The translations under genes and the position numbers were made by a program. Source: Helicobacter anseris (GTDB lineage: Bacteria > Campylobacterota > Campylobacteria > Campylobacterales > Helicobacteraceae). From it: a stretch of DNA of 64,000 nucleotides. The notes under the pieces are model-generated. The model ran no database searches, had not been told where the DNA came from, and worked only from the letters and a program-made list of their open reading frames with translations. Shown piece by piece: positions 7,718 to 16,641 of the stretch. How positions within the stretch are numbered: position 1 is the stretch's first letter; every line of letters begins with the position of its first letter. The stretch spans positions 36,778 through 100,777 of the forward strand of contig JXTW01000003.1 in assembly GCA_004368235.1 (NCBI GenBank). The letters run 5' to 3'.

Positions 7718-8780
7718 TTATTTAATAAAGCCATTTATTTTGTAATAGTGGTATCTTAAGAAAGAGTAGATTCTAGGAAAAAGATAACATAGTTTAGCTT
7801 TTATGCTTGCATAAGGCAGAAAGATTCTGACTTGTTTTTTATTTTTTGGATTTTTATAAAGTAGATTGATAATACCAGATGAAGCACTAGAGTGTATGGT
7901 TTTGGTAATTAAAGAATTAAATGGGGCATTTTTATATAAGGATTGTAAATTTTTAAGATAGTTTAGTTGAGAATAGTAGGTTTTGTAAAAGATTTGTTCA
8001 GAATGTTTGTTGATAAAACTGCTTGGGTGACTGATAGAACCATGGCGGATTGTATGGTGATAAGTGATTGTACTGCTATGGATGATGTTTTTAGCCTTTA
8101 ATAAAAGCTCAAAGCCAAATTCCATATCTTCATTTATTATTCCTTCTTTATATCGCAATCCATTTGCAAAAATATGATTTTTAATAAGGCAATTTGTAGC
8201 ATTGAAGACGAAATAAGAAGTTTGGAGTGAGGCAAGAAAATCAGTTGTACTAATAGTGTGGTTTGGGATAAAGCTAGGATTGTAATGAGTAAAATACCCA
8301 TCCTCATTCATAAAAATACTTTGTCCTCTAATAATATCAGCTTTGCTAATTTGGTAAAGACTAAATAGTTTTTGTATAGCAGCTATATCTAGGGCATCAT
8401 CAGAATCTAAAAAGGTAAAAAAAGAATTTTCCAGACGAATGATTTTTTGAGTATAAAGTACTGCCCCCCCCCCCATTGGTTTCTATTTCATAGACATTTT
8501 GTTTAATTTTATTAAATTTAATTTTATTGAGTATAAAGTCTATGGCAATATTTCTAGCCTTACTAGCACCGCTATTTTGTTTGAGATCAACAAGACTTAT
8601 GTTTGGGTAGCTTAAAAATTCTTTAGCAATTTGCATAGAGTTGTCACTGCTGGCATCATTGACTAAAATAATTTCAAGATTTTTATAGGTTTGATCTATG
8701 CAGCTTTGTATGCATCTTTTGAGAAATTTTTCAGTATTATAAAAAGGGATAACACAGGAGATTAGAGGGGTAGTTTGCAT
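7718..8780 (-). CDS. family-2 glycosyltransferase, frameshifted at a poly-C tract (phase-variable, OFF)
   Basis: The N-terminal part (start ATG at 8780, preceded by AAGGAG six bases upstream) reads as a GT-A glycosyltransferase: ISCVIPFYNTEKFLKRCI, ILVNDASSDNS, NSGASKARN. The frame is lost at a run of 11 G on the coding strand. The second part, in another frame, carries FFTFLDSDDALD with the DxD-type metal/nucleotide-sugar site, then NEDMEFGFELL. Ten (or thirteen) G would join them into about 353 residues; with eleven, translation leaves the frame and ends shortly after. This is the usual design of Helicobacter/Campylobacter surface-glycan contingency genes. The sugar and acceptor are unknown; LPS/LOS modification is likely. 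Confidence 0.88.
8464..8474. repeat. homopolymeric C11 tract (G11 on coding strand)
   Basis: Eleven consecutive C on the plus strand fall inside the glycosyltransferase coding region. Such a run stands out in an AT-rich genome and is the known substrate of slipped-strand mispairing. Counting codons on both sides shows that 10 or 13 residues restore a single frame. Confidence 0.95.
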
Positions 8781-8858
8781 TTTTTGCTCCTTAATTTTAT
8801 TGAAATATTGTAGCAAAACTACTTTAAGAGCTTGTGAATAATTGGGAATTGTTATATA

Positions 8859-8874
8859 TGGAATAGATTTTGCT
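8859..8874 (+). promoter_or_regulatory. sigma54 (RpoN)-type promoter of the flagellar rod gene
   Basis: TGGAATAGATTTTGCT keeps the invariant GG and GC, correctly spaced (TGG-N8-TTGCT). The predicted start near 8885 lies about 24 bases before the ATG at 8909. A flagellar basal-body gene behind it makes this biologically sensible. Confidence 0.65.
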
Positions 8875-8908
8875 TTTAAGTCTTGACAAATAGACTTAAG
8901 GAAAAAAT

Positions 8909-9742
8909 ATGCAGAGCGGATATTATAATGCAGTTGGTGGAATGGTAACGCAGTTTAATAGATTAGATTCCATTTCCAATAATCTGGCTAACCTCAATAC
9001 AAATGCTTTCAAACGAGATGATGTTGTAATCGGGGATTATCTAAGATTATATGAGAGCTATCAGCACCAATTGCCTCTTAAAAATCATACAAGAGAATCT
9101 GCCAAATTTGTTAATCGTGCTTTAGATAGAGTGCCTATTATCTCAGATGCTTATACAGATAAGAGTTTGGGTGCAATGGCACAGACTGAAAATCCGCTAG
9201 ATTTTGCGCTCAATAAAGAGAATCTTTATTTTGCTATCTCTACTCCTAATGGTGTGAGATATACTCGTGATGGTAGTTTTGTGGTTGGGGATGATGGTTA
9301 TTTATCTACAAAAGATGGATATCGTGTATTATCACGTACTGGACTTGATGGAGAAGAGGGGATTATGATAGATGTTGGTTCAAATATTGAGGTCGATAAA
9401 AATGGAAATGTTTTTTTTAGAGGATTGGATAATGATGCTTTAAATGCTCCTGAAGCAGTTAATGCACTAGCAATTGTTAGTTTTGGTAATCCAAAGTATC
9501 TTAAAAAAGAGGGAAAAAATTTATTTTCTTTGCCTCAAGATAGGATAGAGGATAGAATAGAAGTCCCAAATAGTGGAGCATTAGCACAGGGCTTTTTAGA
9601 AAAGAGTAATGTTAATGCAGTGATTGAAATGACAAATTTGATTGAGACTAATCGTTTGGTAGATATGTATTCTAAAGTTTTAAAAACACATGCAGATGAT
9701 CTTAATACAGATGCTATTACAAAACTAGCCCTAAGGGCTTAA
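8909..9742 (+). CDS. flagellar basal-body rod protein, FlgF/FlgG family
   Basis: A 277-residue axial protein of the flagellar rod. The N-terminal signature is clear (GYYNAVGGMVTQFNRLDSIS followed by NNLANLNTNAFKRDD). The C-terminal helix SNVNAVIEMTNLIETNR is the conserved rod/hook C-terminal element. The central part has the beta-rich YTRDGSFVVGDDGYL repeat. It resembles the H. pylori gene annotated flgG/flgF (HP1092 type) as I remember it; which of the two paralogue names is right cannot be settled here. It is exported by the flagellar type III apparatus, so no cleavable signal is expected. AAGGA precedes the ATG, and a sigma54-type promoter lies upstream. Confidence 0.9.
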   Translation: MQSGYYNAVGGMVTQFNRLDSISNNLANLNTNAFKRDDVVIGDYLRLYESYQHQLPLKNHTRESAKFVNRALDRVPIISDAYTDKSLGAMAQTENPLDFALNKENLYFAISTPNGVRYTRDGSFVVGDDGYLSTKDGYRVLSRTGLDGEEGIMIDVGSNIEVDKNGNVFFRGLDNDALNAPEAVNALAIVSFGNPKYLKKEGKNLFSLPQDRIEDRIEVPNSGALAQGFLEKSNVNAVIEMTNLIETNRLVDMYSKVLKTHADDLNTDAITKLALRA

Positions 9743-9755
9743 TAAGGAAGGAATT

Positions 9756-9824
9756 ATGATTTTAATTGCTTTAGTGCTTGCTAGCCTTGGCGCAATAGTT
9801 GCTATTAGTGGAATTTTGGCTTAA
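9756..9824 (+). CDS. 22-residue hydrophobic micro-peptide
   Basis: The frame begins at ATG 9756 behind AAGGAAGGA, an excellent ribosome site. It encodes 22 residues, starting MILIALVLASLG and ending AISGILA, almost entirely hydrophobic and enough for one membrane helix. Its stop overlaps the start of magIII (TAATG), which fits translational coupling. It could be a real small membrane protein or a leader that only feeds ribosomes into magIII. It is too short for homology by eye. The strong ribosome site and exact overlap are the evidence. Confidence 0.5.
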   Translation: MILIALVLASLGAIVAISGILA

Positions 9825-10486
9825 TGAATATGACTAGCTCGGCAGATTTATTTAAGGGTTTGTGGAGCTTAGATTTGTTGCACGGATTGCCTAAATTTTG
9901 GTGGCCAAATCCCTTTAGTATGGAATGTGTAGTAGGTGTGATTTTGACTCAAAATACGAAGTGGTCAAATGTAGAGAAATCTTTAGATAAATTGCGCTAT
10001 ATTGGTTTTTTTGATAATAATGATAAGACACTTGAAATACTAGCTGGTATGCAAAGTGAAGTTTTGGCTACTCATATTACCTCAAGTGGGTTTTGTAATC
10101 AAAAAGCTAAGCGACTTATTGCTTTGAGTTGTGCTATTTTAGAAACTTTTTGTGATTTTACTAGTTTTGTAGATAATGTGGATAGAAATTGGCTTTTAGA
10201 GCAAAAGGGCATAGGATATGAAAGTGCAGATAGTATTTTGAATTATGTTTGTGGACATGAGGTTATGGTGGTAGATAAATATACGCATAGACTAATTGGT
10301 TCTTTTGGCTTTGAATTTTATGATTATGCAGATTTGCAGAATTTTTGTGAGCGTGGAATTAGGGAAAATGAGAATGATCTTTTAAGGTTAAGCAAAGCGG
10401 ATAATCTTGCCCATCTTTTTATGCTTTTTCATGGACTTATAGTTGAATATTCTAAGAAAAAAGTACAGATTCTAATTGATTCATAA
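9824..10486 (+). CDS. magIII: 3-methyladenine DNA glycosylase of the endonuclease III superfamily (MagIII-like)
   Basis: A 220-residue HhH-GPD glycosylase that removes alkylated adenine from DNA. It has GVILTQNTKWSNVEKSLD at the start of the fold, the helix-hairpin-helix LLEQKGIGYESADSILNY, and VMVVDKYTHRL with the catalytic Asp. The usual endonuclease III iron-sulfur Cys cluster is missing at the C-terminus, and WWPN near the N-terminus is shared with H. pylori MagIII as I recall it. The start codon overlaps the stop of the 22-codon peptide. The gene therefore appears to share the flagellar rod transcript. AGCTC-rich codons after the ATG show no own ribosome site. Confidence 0.87.
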   Translation: MNMTSSADLFKGLWSLDLLHGLPKFWWPNPFSMECVVGVILTQNTKWSNVEKSLDKLRYIGFFDNNDKTLEILAGMQSEVLATHITSSGFCNQKAKRLIALSCAILETFCDFTSFVDNVDRNWLLEQKGIGYESADSILNYVCGHEVMVVDKYTHRLIGSFGFEFYDYADLQNFCERGIRENENDLLRLSKADNLAHLFMLFHGLIVEYSKKKVQILIDS

Positions 10487-10495
10487 TGTTATAAT
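10487..10495 (+). promoter_or_regulatory. extended -10 promoter of hemL
   Basis: TGTTATAAT fits the extended -10 (TGnTATAAT) used by the housekeeping sigma factor of Helicobacter. It lies 22 bases before the hemL ATG, directly after the magIII stop. Confidence 0.55.
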
Positions 10496-10516
10496 TTATC
10501 AAAAAGAAGGAATGTT

Positions 10517-11809
10517 ATGGAGAGATTGCATAGTATTAATGGCTTTAATGAAGCAAAGCAGGTAATTGTTGGTGGAGTAAATTCTCCAGTGAGGGCTTTT
10601 AGCTCTGTGGGGGGCATACCTGTATTTATCCAAAGTGCTAAGGGATGCAAGCTTGTTGATGTGGATGGAAATTCTTATATTGATTTTGTGCAGAGTTGGG
10701 GACCTTTGATTTTTGGGCATTGTGATGATGATATTGAATTGGCAGTATTAAATAGTATTAAAAATGGACTTTCCTTTGGCGCACCTACATTAAAAGAAAC
10801 TGCCCTAGCTAAGCAGATCATTAAGATGTATGATAGCTTAGAAAAAGTCCGTCTTGTAAGCTCGGGTACTGAAGCAGTGATGAGTGCTTTGCGCTTAGGA
10901 CGTGCTTATAGCAAGAAAGATGACATTTTAAAGTTTGATGGCTGCTATCATGGACATAGTGATAGTTTGCTTGTAAATGCTGGTAGTGGTTGTGTGACTT
11001 TTGGTAATCCGAGCTCTCTTGGAGTACCAGAGGATTTGGCTAAGCATACTTATGTGGCGCGTTATAATGATTTGGATTCTGTTTATGAATGTTTTAAAAA
11101 AGGAAATATAGGTTGTGTGATTATTGAACCTATTGCTGGAAATATGGGTCTTGTACCTGCTGATTTGAATTTTTTAGAAGGTTTGAGGAAAGTTTGTGAT
11201 GAATTTGGTGCTGTGCTTATTTTTGATGAAGTAATGAGCGGTTTTAGGGCTTGGAGTAATGGTATTGAGCATTATAGCAAAGTACGTGCTGATCTTTATA
11301 CTTTTGGTAAGGTTATAGGTGGAGGAATGCCACTTGCTGCTTTTGGTGGAAAAGATGAGATTATGAAACTTCTCTCACCTATTGGCGGAGTTTATCAAGC
11401 AGGCACTCTTTCTGGTAATCCTATTGCCACTTCAGCAGGGTTAGCTGCATTATTGAAGATAGAAGCGAATCCTCAAATCTATCCTATGTTAGAAAAATTA
11501 GCTTTGAGGCTTACAGAAGGGTTAAAACAGGAGGCTAAAAAGCGTGATATTTCTATACAGACTTGTGTACGCGGAAGTATGTTTGGCTTTTTCTTTAATG
11601 AAAATGAGGTAAAAAATTTTGATGATGCAAAAAAAAGTGATACAAAACTTTTTGCAAGATTTCATGCAGCAATGTTAAATAAAGGCGTATATTTTGCATG
11701 CTCGCAGTTTGAGACAGGTTTTATTTGCACAAAGATGAATGAAAAAATAATTGATGAAGTGATTATGTATGCTGGTGAAAGTTTTGATGAGATACGTTTA
11801 GAGGCTTAA
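10517..11809 (+). CDS. hemL: glutamate-1-semialdehyde 2,1-aminomutase
   Basis: PLP enzyme that converts glutamate-1-semialdehyde to 5-aminolevulinate in the C5 haem pathway. At 430 residues it has the family length. The N-terminus [15 protein letters not shown], the [13 protein letters not shown] loop, FDEVMSGFR, and [11 protein letters not shown] with the PLP lysine at residue 265 are diagnostic. GAAGGA precedes the ATG. hemB for the next step lies 6 kb away on the other strand. The AtpZ-like gene follows after 36 bp. Confidence 0.97.
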   Translation: MERLHSINGFNEAKQVIVGGVNSPVRAFSSVGGIPVFIQSAKGCKLVDVDGNSYIDFVQSWGPLIFGHCDDDIELAVLNSIKNGLSFGAPTLKETALAKQIIKMYDSLEKVRLVSSGTEAVMSALRLGRAYSKKDDILKFDGCYHGHSDSLLVNAGSGCVTFGNPSSLGVPEDLAKHTYVARYNDLDSVYECFKKGNIGCVIIEPIAGNMGLVPADLNFLEGLRKVCDEFGAVLIFDEVMSGFRAWSNGIEHYSKVRADLYTFGKVIGGGMPLAAFGGKDEIMKLLSPIGGVYQAGTLSGNPIATSAGLAALLKIEANPQIYPMLEKLALRLTEGLKQEAKKRDISIQTCVRGSMFGFFFNENEVKNFDDAKKSDTKLFARFHAAMLNKGVYFACSQFETGFICTKMNEKIIDEVIMYAGESFDEIRLEA

Positions 11810-11845
11810 TGAATATTAGAAAATTTGACTTGATAGAGAATAAAT

Positions 11846-12136
11846 ATGAAAACAGATTCTAAAAAAGGTAGAGGGCAGAAAATTATAAGAGGTGCCTATG
11901 ATCTAAGTCTTGGTATTTCTATAATTGTAGCTATTTTGCTTGGAGTTGGGATAGGGTATTTAATGATGAAAGTTTTTGAGGTTAAATGGGTTTTCTGGTT
12001 AGGAGTATTTTGGGGAGTGGGAGCTGGGATTTTAAATATTTATAAAGCCTATAAGCGTGCCCAAAAAGAGTTAGCAGAGCTAGCCAAAGATCCAAAATAT
12101 GATCTTAAATATACAAATCAAAAAGATCAAAAATAG
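11846..12136 (+). CDS. AtpZ/AtpI-like small membrane protein
   Basis: A 96-residue protein with two hydrophobic segments (about residues 18-38 and 45-65) joined by a short loop. GIGYLMMKVF and FWGVGAGILNIYKAYK are typical of the F0F1-ATPase-associated AtpZ/DUF-type family. The tail is charged (KRAQKELAELAKD). Members assist Mg/Ca transport or c-ring assembly, but which applies here is unknown. It follows hemL on the same strand and ends tail to tail, 2 bp from the next minus-strand gene. Confidence 0.65.
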   Translation: MKTDSKKGRGQKIIRGAYDLSLGISIIVAILLGVGIGYLMMKVFEVKWVFWLGVFWGVGAGILNIYKAYKRAQKELAELAKDPKYDLKYTNQKDQK

Positions 12137-12138
12137 GC

Positions 12139-12396
12139 TTAGTGAGCAAGATCTAAAAGCCAGTCTTTATTCTCATTTTCCAGTTCTTTACCTAGTTTTT
12201 TTAAAAGATTGGTGCGAATGGAATAGAGTGTATTAATATCTAAAGTCGCTAAAATATCAGGACTAATTTGTGTAGATTGTGGATTGTTTTTATTTTCCCC
12301 TTCAAATCGATTAAGAAGAGCAAGGATATCATATTTTAAATCTTCCTTATTGATGAGTTCCCCATTTATCCATTGACTTTCATTTTCTTTAGGCAT
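12139..12396 (-). CDS. conserved small hypothetical protein
   Basis: An 85-residue, highly charged, probably helical protein without signal or membrane segment. I recognise no family. Its ATG lies inside the end of the exonuclease gene (8 bp overlap), so the two are translated from one message. The C-terminal half (DINTLYSIRTNLLKKLGKEL) looks like a helical hairpin. Function unknown. Confidence 0.6.
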   Translation of the reverse strand: MPKENESQWINGELINKEDLKYDILALLNRFEGENKNNPQSTQISPDILATLDINTLYSIRTNLLKKLGKELENENKDWLLDLAH

Positions 12397-13219
12397 TTTC
12401 TATCTCTTTTTGTAATGCTTTAATAAAGACTGGACTATAGCTTTTGTCTTTTGGTAGCTTTTCTAAAAATCCCTGTATTATTGAATAATAATCCTCAAGG
12501 CTTATCATACCTTTTAAAAGCTCGTATTTAAGGTATACCCAATAGGTATTTAGCACATCGCTTTGACAGTAAGTTTCTATCTCATCTATTTTTTCATCTA
12601 TTTTTTTGTTTGTATTGTAGTAGATATGGTGAACCAAATCTCCGCTAATATCATATTTACCTGGAATTGAAAGCATAGAGCAAATATCATCAAGTCTCAT
12701 TCCTCTGACTGCCCCAAAATGACCCAAAGTATCTAATAGATCAGTATGAAATCTCTCGCTATAGCGTTGCCTATAATTATCCCATTTATTTTTATTGAAT
12801 TTAGGATTGTCGCTTTCATAATAGGCAGTTGCAGAGAGATTGTAGCGCATTGCCCTTAGCATAATAGTAGGTAGATCAAAACTTCGACCATTATAGCTTA
12901 CTAGACGTGGATTATGCTTATTGATATAGTTGAGAAAATCAAAAATTAAATCACGTTCATAAAAAATAGAATCTACTTTTTGTTTTTTTCCAAAATTTCC
13001 TACTTTGACAAAGTGACCAAATTCATCAGCAATAACACTAGAGATAGCTATTATTTGATGTAGATGAATAGGTAGAAACTCACTTCCACTTTTTTCTCTC
13101 TGCATATCAAAAGCAATCTGACAAATTTCTATATCGTTTTTATCCTGATAAAGCGATCCTAAGGTTTGTCTTAATAGTTTAACATCAGGTACTGTTTCAA
13201 TATCAAAAATACAAATCAT
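12389..13219 (-). CDS. predicted 3'-5' exonuclease, PolB-like DEDDy family
   Basis: A 276-residue RNase H-fold nuclease. Exo I is at the very N-terminus (IFDIETVPD), Exo II is LVSYNGRSFDLPTIMLRA, and Exo III is YCQSDVLNTYWVYLKY with the Tyr-x3-Asp of the DEDDy class. There is no polymerase domain, so it is a stand-alone exonuclease like the PolB_2/DUF2400-type proteins of Campylobacterota. A role in DNA repair or RNA processing is possible. It is first in a two-gene minus-strand unit, divergent from the TonB receptor. Confidence 0.82.
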   Translation of the reverse strand: MICIFDIETVPDVKLLRQTLGSLYQDKNDIEICQIAFDMQREKSGSEFLPIHLHQIIAISSVIADEFGHFVKVGNFGKKQKVDSIFYERDLIFDFLNYINKHNPRLVSYNGRSFDLPTIMLRAMRYNLSATAYYESDNPKFNKNKWDNYRQRYSERFHTDLLDTLGHFGAVRGMRLDDICSMLSIPGKYDISGDLVHHIYYNTNKKIDEKIDEIETYCQSDVLNTYWVYLKYELLKGMISLEDYYSIIQGFLEKLPKDKSYSPVFIKALQKEIENA

Positions 13220-13363
13220 AAAAATATTATACCAAGTATTATAAGAAAGATATCTAGTTGTAAGGATTGAATGATTTACATTTTTTTATTATTATTGAGT
13301 AATTATGAGAATTAAGTTAAGTTAAAAATATTACATAATCACTCTATCAATCAAGGAAATAAA

Positions 13364-15661
13364 ATGAAAATAATAACAAAAACTATAATAACAACTATAA
13401 TGACAGTCACATCAATAGCTGCTATGGAGAAGGAAGAAGGCAAATCACTAGAGGCTATTGTATCTACCTCTAGCTATATTCCCACACTCACAAGTCAAGC
13501 CCCAGGTAATATTAGTAGTATTACTGCCAAGGAAATAGCCTTGCAAAACTCTAAGCAACTAAGTGATGTGCTTTCAAAGAGTGCTGGGATTCGTTTAGAT
13601 AAAGATACTGGCTTTAATGGACGCCCTCAAATCTTTATGCGTGGTATTCCTTATGGGACTATTTTAATGATGGATGGAGTGATTTTAAATGATTTAGAAG
13701 GAGAGATTAGAATCTTGCAAGCCATTAGCACTGAAGATATTGATCATATAGAAATTGTGAGAGGGGCTTTTTCTAGTCTTTATGGCACTGGTGGGATTGG
13801 CGGCGTGATTAATATTATTACCAAAATGCCAAAAAAATTAGAAATGAGGGCTTCTCTTGGTTATGGTAATGAGATTGTTAGAAATAAGGCTGAAAAAAAT
13901 TTCATCAAAGGATATTTTAGCATTGGAGATGTGCTTTTAAATGGTCACTTGAGACTTAAGGCAAGTTATGGTTTTAGCAGCTCGGATGGATCTTATAGGA
14001 GAGAAGCTTATGCATTGCTAGGTTCAGGTCAAAGTGCAAATGCTACTTTTAATGATGGTAGTAGTATCAAAAATGGTGATGTAGTGGGTTGGATAGGGAG
14101 GACTGCTTATCTTACTCAAGATATGCGCTTAAGGGGTGAGTATGATTGGAATGATACTCAAACAAGCTCTATTAACTTCTCGCTTTCTACACTCTCTGAA
14201 AATCAGCATAGCCCTATTTCTTACATTAAAGATAAAAATGGTACTACTTATGGCTATGAGATTACAAGTAGTTCAAATACTGGATCTGCTCAAGCCTATT
14301 ATAATCCTTTTCTTGGATCTGGATGGGGAGGCTTTAGACAGGAGTATAATATCCTTTCTTCGCTCGGGCATAAAATTTATTTTGGTGAAACAACAAGTCT
14401 TGAAATAAAACTCTCTTCGCTTAATCTTATCAACTATTGGAATGATGGCTGTAATGGACAAAACTGCAAAGTAGCTACACTACCAAATGGCACAAAAACA
14501 CCCGATCCTACTACTCAAGGACAAAATGCTTTTATTTTTGGTGGTCGTGGCTATAGTGTGGATAACTTTGCTTCAAGCAATTATCTTGATATTGTATATA
14601 GTAACGAGATTAATAAGGTTCATAATCTGATTATAGGTTTTCAAACCCGCTATCTTAAAAGTCAGAATTCTCGTTCTTATGGAAGTAATTTTGCGGCAAA
14701 GAATTTCTATGATTATTATGATGAGTTGATTTCTCAAGATAATAGTCAGGCTATTGGAGTGGCACTTTTTACTAGTTGGCAAGCAAAATGGCTTTCTAAT
14801 CTTTCTACTAATCTTGGAGTTCGCCTAGATTATTGGCATAGTTTTGCACTCTCTACTTTTGATAGGACTTCTGTAGATCCAAATATACAAAATTTTAATG
14901 GAATTCATACTTTTTTCCCTTCTCCAAAGTTTGCAATCAATTATAAACCTTGGACTTATACTACTTTAAAAGCTTCTTTAGGTATGGCTTTTCGTGCACC
15001 AAATGCTAGGCAAATGTTTGCTCACGCCCATATTGGAGACAATCAGATTAGCAATCCTAATTTGCGTCCAGAGTATGGAGTGCAGTTTGATTTAGGGATC
15101 GAACAGAAAAATCCTTATGGTGGTGTAGTGAGGGTGTATTATTATCAGACTGAAATGTTTGATTCTATTTATAAAAATGGTGCTGGCACAACAGATAATC
15201 CTTATCAGAATCAAAATGGTGGTCGTGCGCGCTATAATGGTATTGAGCTAGAAGTAGAGCAATATATATATGGAGATTTAAGTATAGCTGGTAGTTATAC
15301 TTATACCCATGCGATTTTGCTTTCAGATCCAAGCAACCCTCAATATAATGGCAATATTATGCCAAGCATCCCACCACATATGGGAAGTTTGAATTTACTT
15401 TATGGCGGAGATAGAGGATTTTTTGGCTCTGTTGGTATGCGTGCGCAAAGTTCAGCTTTCACAAGTATAGAAAATAAACCAGTAAAGTTTGAGTTTGGCA
15501 ATATTACAAGTCGTCTTGTTTTTGATGCTAAGATTGGTTATGAGTTTAAGAATCAAACACATCTTTCTTTTAGCATTCTTAATTTTACTAATGCACGTTA
15601 TTATGATTATTATCGGGGTAGTGGTGCAAGTTTTTATGTTGAGCTTGGTTCAAAATTTTAA
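13364..15661 (+). CDS. TonB-dependent outer-membrane receptor
   Basis: A 765-residue receptor with a signal peptide (MKIITKTIITTIMTVTSIAA), a TonB-box-like LEAIVST shortly after it and a plug domain (LSDVLSKSAGIRLDK, IEIVRGAFSSLYGTGGIGGVINIITK). A long beta-barrel ends in aromatic-rich strands with a terminal Phe (ELGSKF). The binding-protein gene starts 22 bp after its stop. The pair probably imports a metal chelate (siderophore, haem, nickel or cobalamin). Which ligand cannot be read from the sequence. AAGGA precedes the ATG. The 144-bp upstream region is very AT-rich but gave no clean Fur or NikR site. Confidence 0.92.
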   Translation: MKIITKTIITTIMTVTSIAAMEKEEGKSLEAIVSTSSYIPTLTSQAPGNISSITAKEIALQNSKQLSDVLSKSAGIRLDKDTGFNGRPQIFMRGIPYGTILMMDGVILNDLEGEIRILQAISTEDIDHIEIVRGAFSSLYGTGGIGGVINIITKMPKKLEMRASLGYGNEIVRNKAEKNFIKGYFSIGDVLLNGHLRLKASYGFSSSDGSYRREAYALLGSGQSANATFNDGSSIKNGDVVGWIGRTAYLTQDMRLRGEYDWNDTQTSSINFSLSTLSENQHSPISYIKDKNGTTYGYEITSSSNTGSAQAYYNPFLGSGWGGFRQEYNILSSLGHKIYFGETTSLEIKLSSLNLINYWNDGCNGQNCKVATLPNGTKTPDPTTQGQNAFIFGGRGYSVDNFASSNYLDIVYSNEINKVHNLIIGFQTRYLKSQNSRSYGSNFAAKNFYDYYDELISQDNSQAIGVALFTSWQAKWLSNLSTNLGVRLDYWHSFALSTFDRTSVDPNIQNFNGIHTFFPSPKFAINYKPWTYTTLKASLGMAFRAPNARQMFAHAHIGDNQISNPNLRPEYGVQFDLGIEQKNPYGGVVRVYYYQTEMFDSIYKNGAGTTDNPYQNQNGGRARYNGIELEVEQYIYGDLSIAGSYTYTHAILLSDPSNPQYNGNIMPSIPPHMGSLNLLYGGDRGFFGSVGMRAQSSAFTSIENKPVKFEFGNITSRLVFDAKIGYEFKNQTHLSFSILNFTNARYYDYYRGSGASFYVELGSKF

Positions 15662-15682
15662 GATTGATTTTGTGAGTTTGCA

Positions 15683-16618
15683 ATGAAGTATTTTAAAAAA
15701 TGTTGTGTTGTTTTAAGCTTATTTATGTTTCAAATGAGTGGGGTTGAATTTGAAGACTATTTTGGTAAGGGGGAGATAGATTTTATTCCTAAGAGAACAA
15801 TTTATCTTTCTACCCATATAGAAGTGCCAGCCATGCTTGATATATGGGATAGAGTTATAGGGATTTCTACTTATGCTTTTAATGATGATATTGTACAAAA
15901 AAGTGCACCATTAGATAGACTAAGACGTTTTCCTACTGATCATTATGCTGGTTTGAATATTGAAGAGCTTAAAGCATTGGGTGTAGATTTGATTGTAACA
16001 TATCCTGCAGATTTGAAAAGTATTGATTTTGCTAAACGCTTTGGTATTAGATTTCTAGCTTTGCGTACACAGAGCATTGACTCTTTATTAAAGGATATTG
16101 ATACGCAAGCAAGAATTTTCAATAAACAGGATTTAGCAAAACCTAGATTAGAGGCTATGAGAAAGATGCTTGATTTTGTGGCTAGTCGTATCGCAGGGGT
16201 AGAAAAAATTTCAGCAATGGAAGTATTTTATAAACCCAATCAGCTTAGTGGCAAGAAAAGTATGGATTCTGATATTTTGCGTTATGGGGCTGTCAAAAAT
16301 ATTGGTGAGCATTATATTAAGGAGGGAAGAGCTGATGTAAATATAGAGCACATTATTAGAGAGAATCCAAAAATAATTTTTATTTGGTGGCTTAGCCCTT
16401 TGAGTGTGGAGGAGATGCTTAATAACCCACTTTTATCTAACCTTGATGCGATAAAAAATAAACAGGTTTATAAACTTCCAGCATTTGATATTGCAGGACC
16501 TAGAACCCCGCTTATAGTGCTTTTTATTGCTATGAAAGCCTATCCTGAAAGGTTTAGGGATGTGGTTTGGGATGAAGTTGTTAAAAAGTATTATGAGGAT
16601 GTTTTTAATATCAAATAG
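15683..16618 (+). CDS. periplasmic metal-chelate binding protein (FepB/BtuF/CeuE family)
   Basis: A 311-residue ABC-type solute-binding protein of the iron/B12 class with an N-terminal signal (KKCCVVLSLFMFQMSG). The two lobes are visible as DIWDRVIGISTYAF, then GVDLIVTYPADLKSIDFAKRFGI, joined by one long helix, then IIRENPKIIFIWWL and LDAIKNKQVYKLPAFD. It sits directly behind a TonB receptor, so it should receive the same ligand in the periplasm. No permease or ATPase gene is nearby, so it must use one encoded elsewhere. The substrate is unknown. Confidence 0.85.
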   Translation: MKYFKKCCVVLSLFMFQMSGVEFEDYFGKGEIDFIPKRTIYLSTHIEVPAMLDIWDRVIGISTYAFNDDIVQKSAPLDRLRRFPTDHYAGLNIEELKALGVDLIVTYPADLKSIDFAKRFGIRFLALRTQSIDSLLKDIDTQARIFNKQDLAKPRLEAMRKMLDFVASRIAGVEKISAMEVFYKPNQLSGKKSMDSDILRYGAVKNIGEHYIKEGRADVNIEHIIRENPKIIFIWWLSPLSVEEMLNNPLLSNLDAIKNKQVYKLPAFDIAGPRTPLIVLFIAMKAYPERFRDVVWDEVVKKYYEDVFNIK

Positions 16619-16641
16619 AATCTAATTAGACTAGTAAGAAT

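Noticed and set aside
13261-13330. Possible Fur or NikR operator upstream of the first TonB receptor (TTATTATTATTGAGTAATTATGAG)
   Set aside because: The half sites do not pair well, and neither the 7-1-7 Fur pattern nor the NikR spacing fits; an AT-rich promoter explains it.
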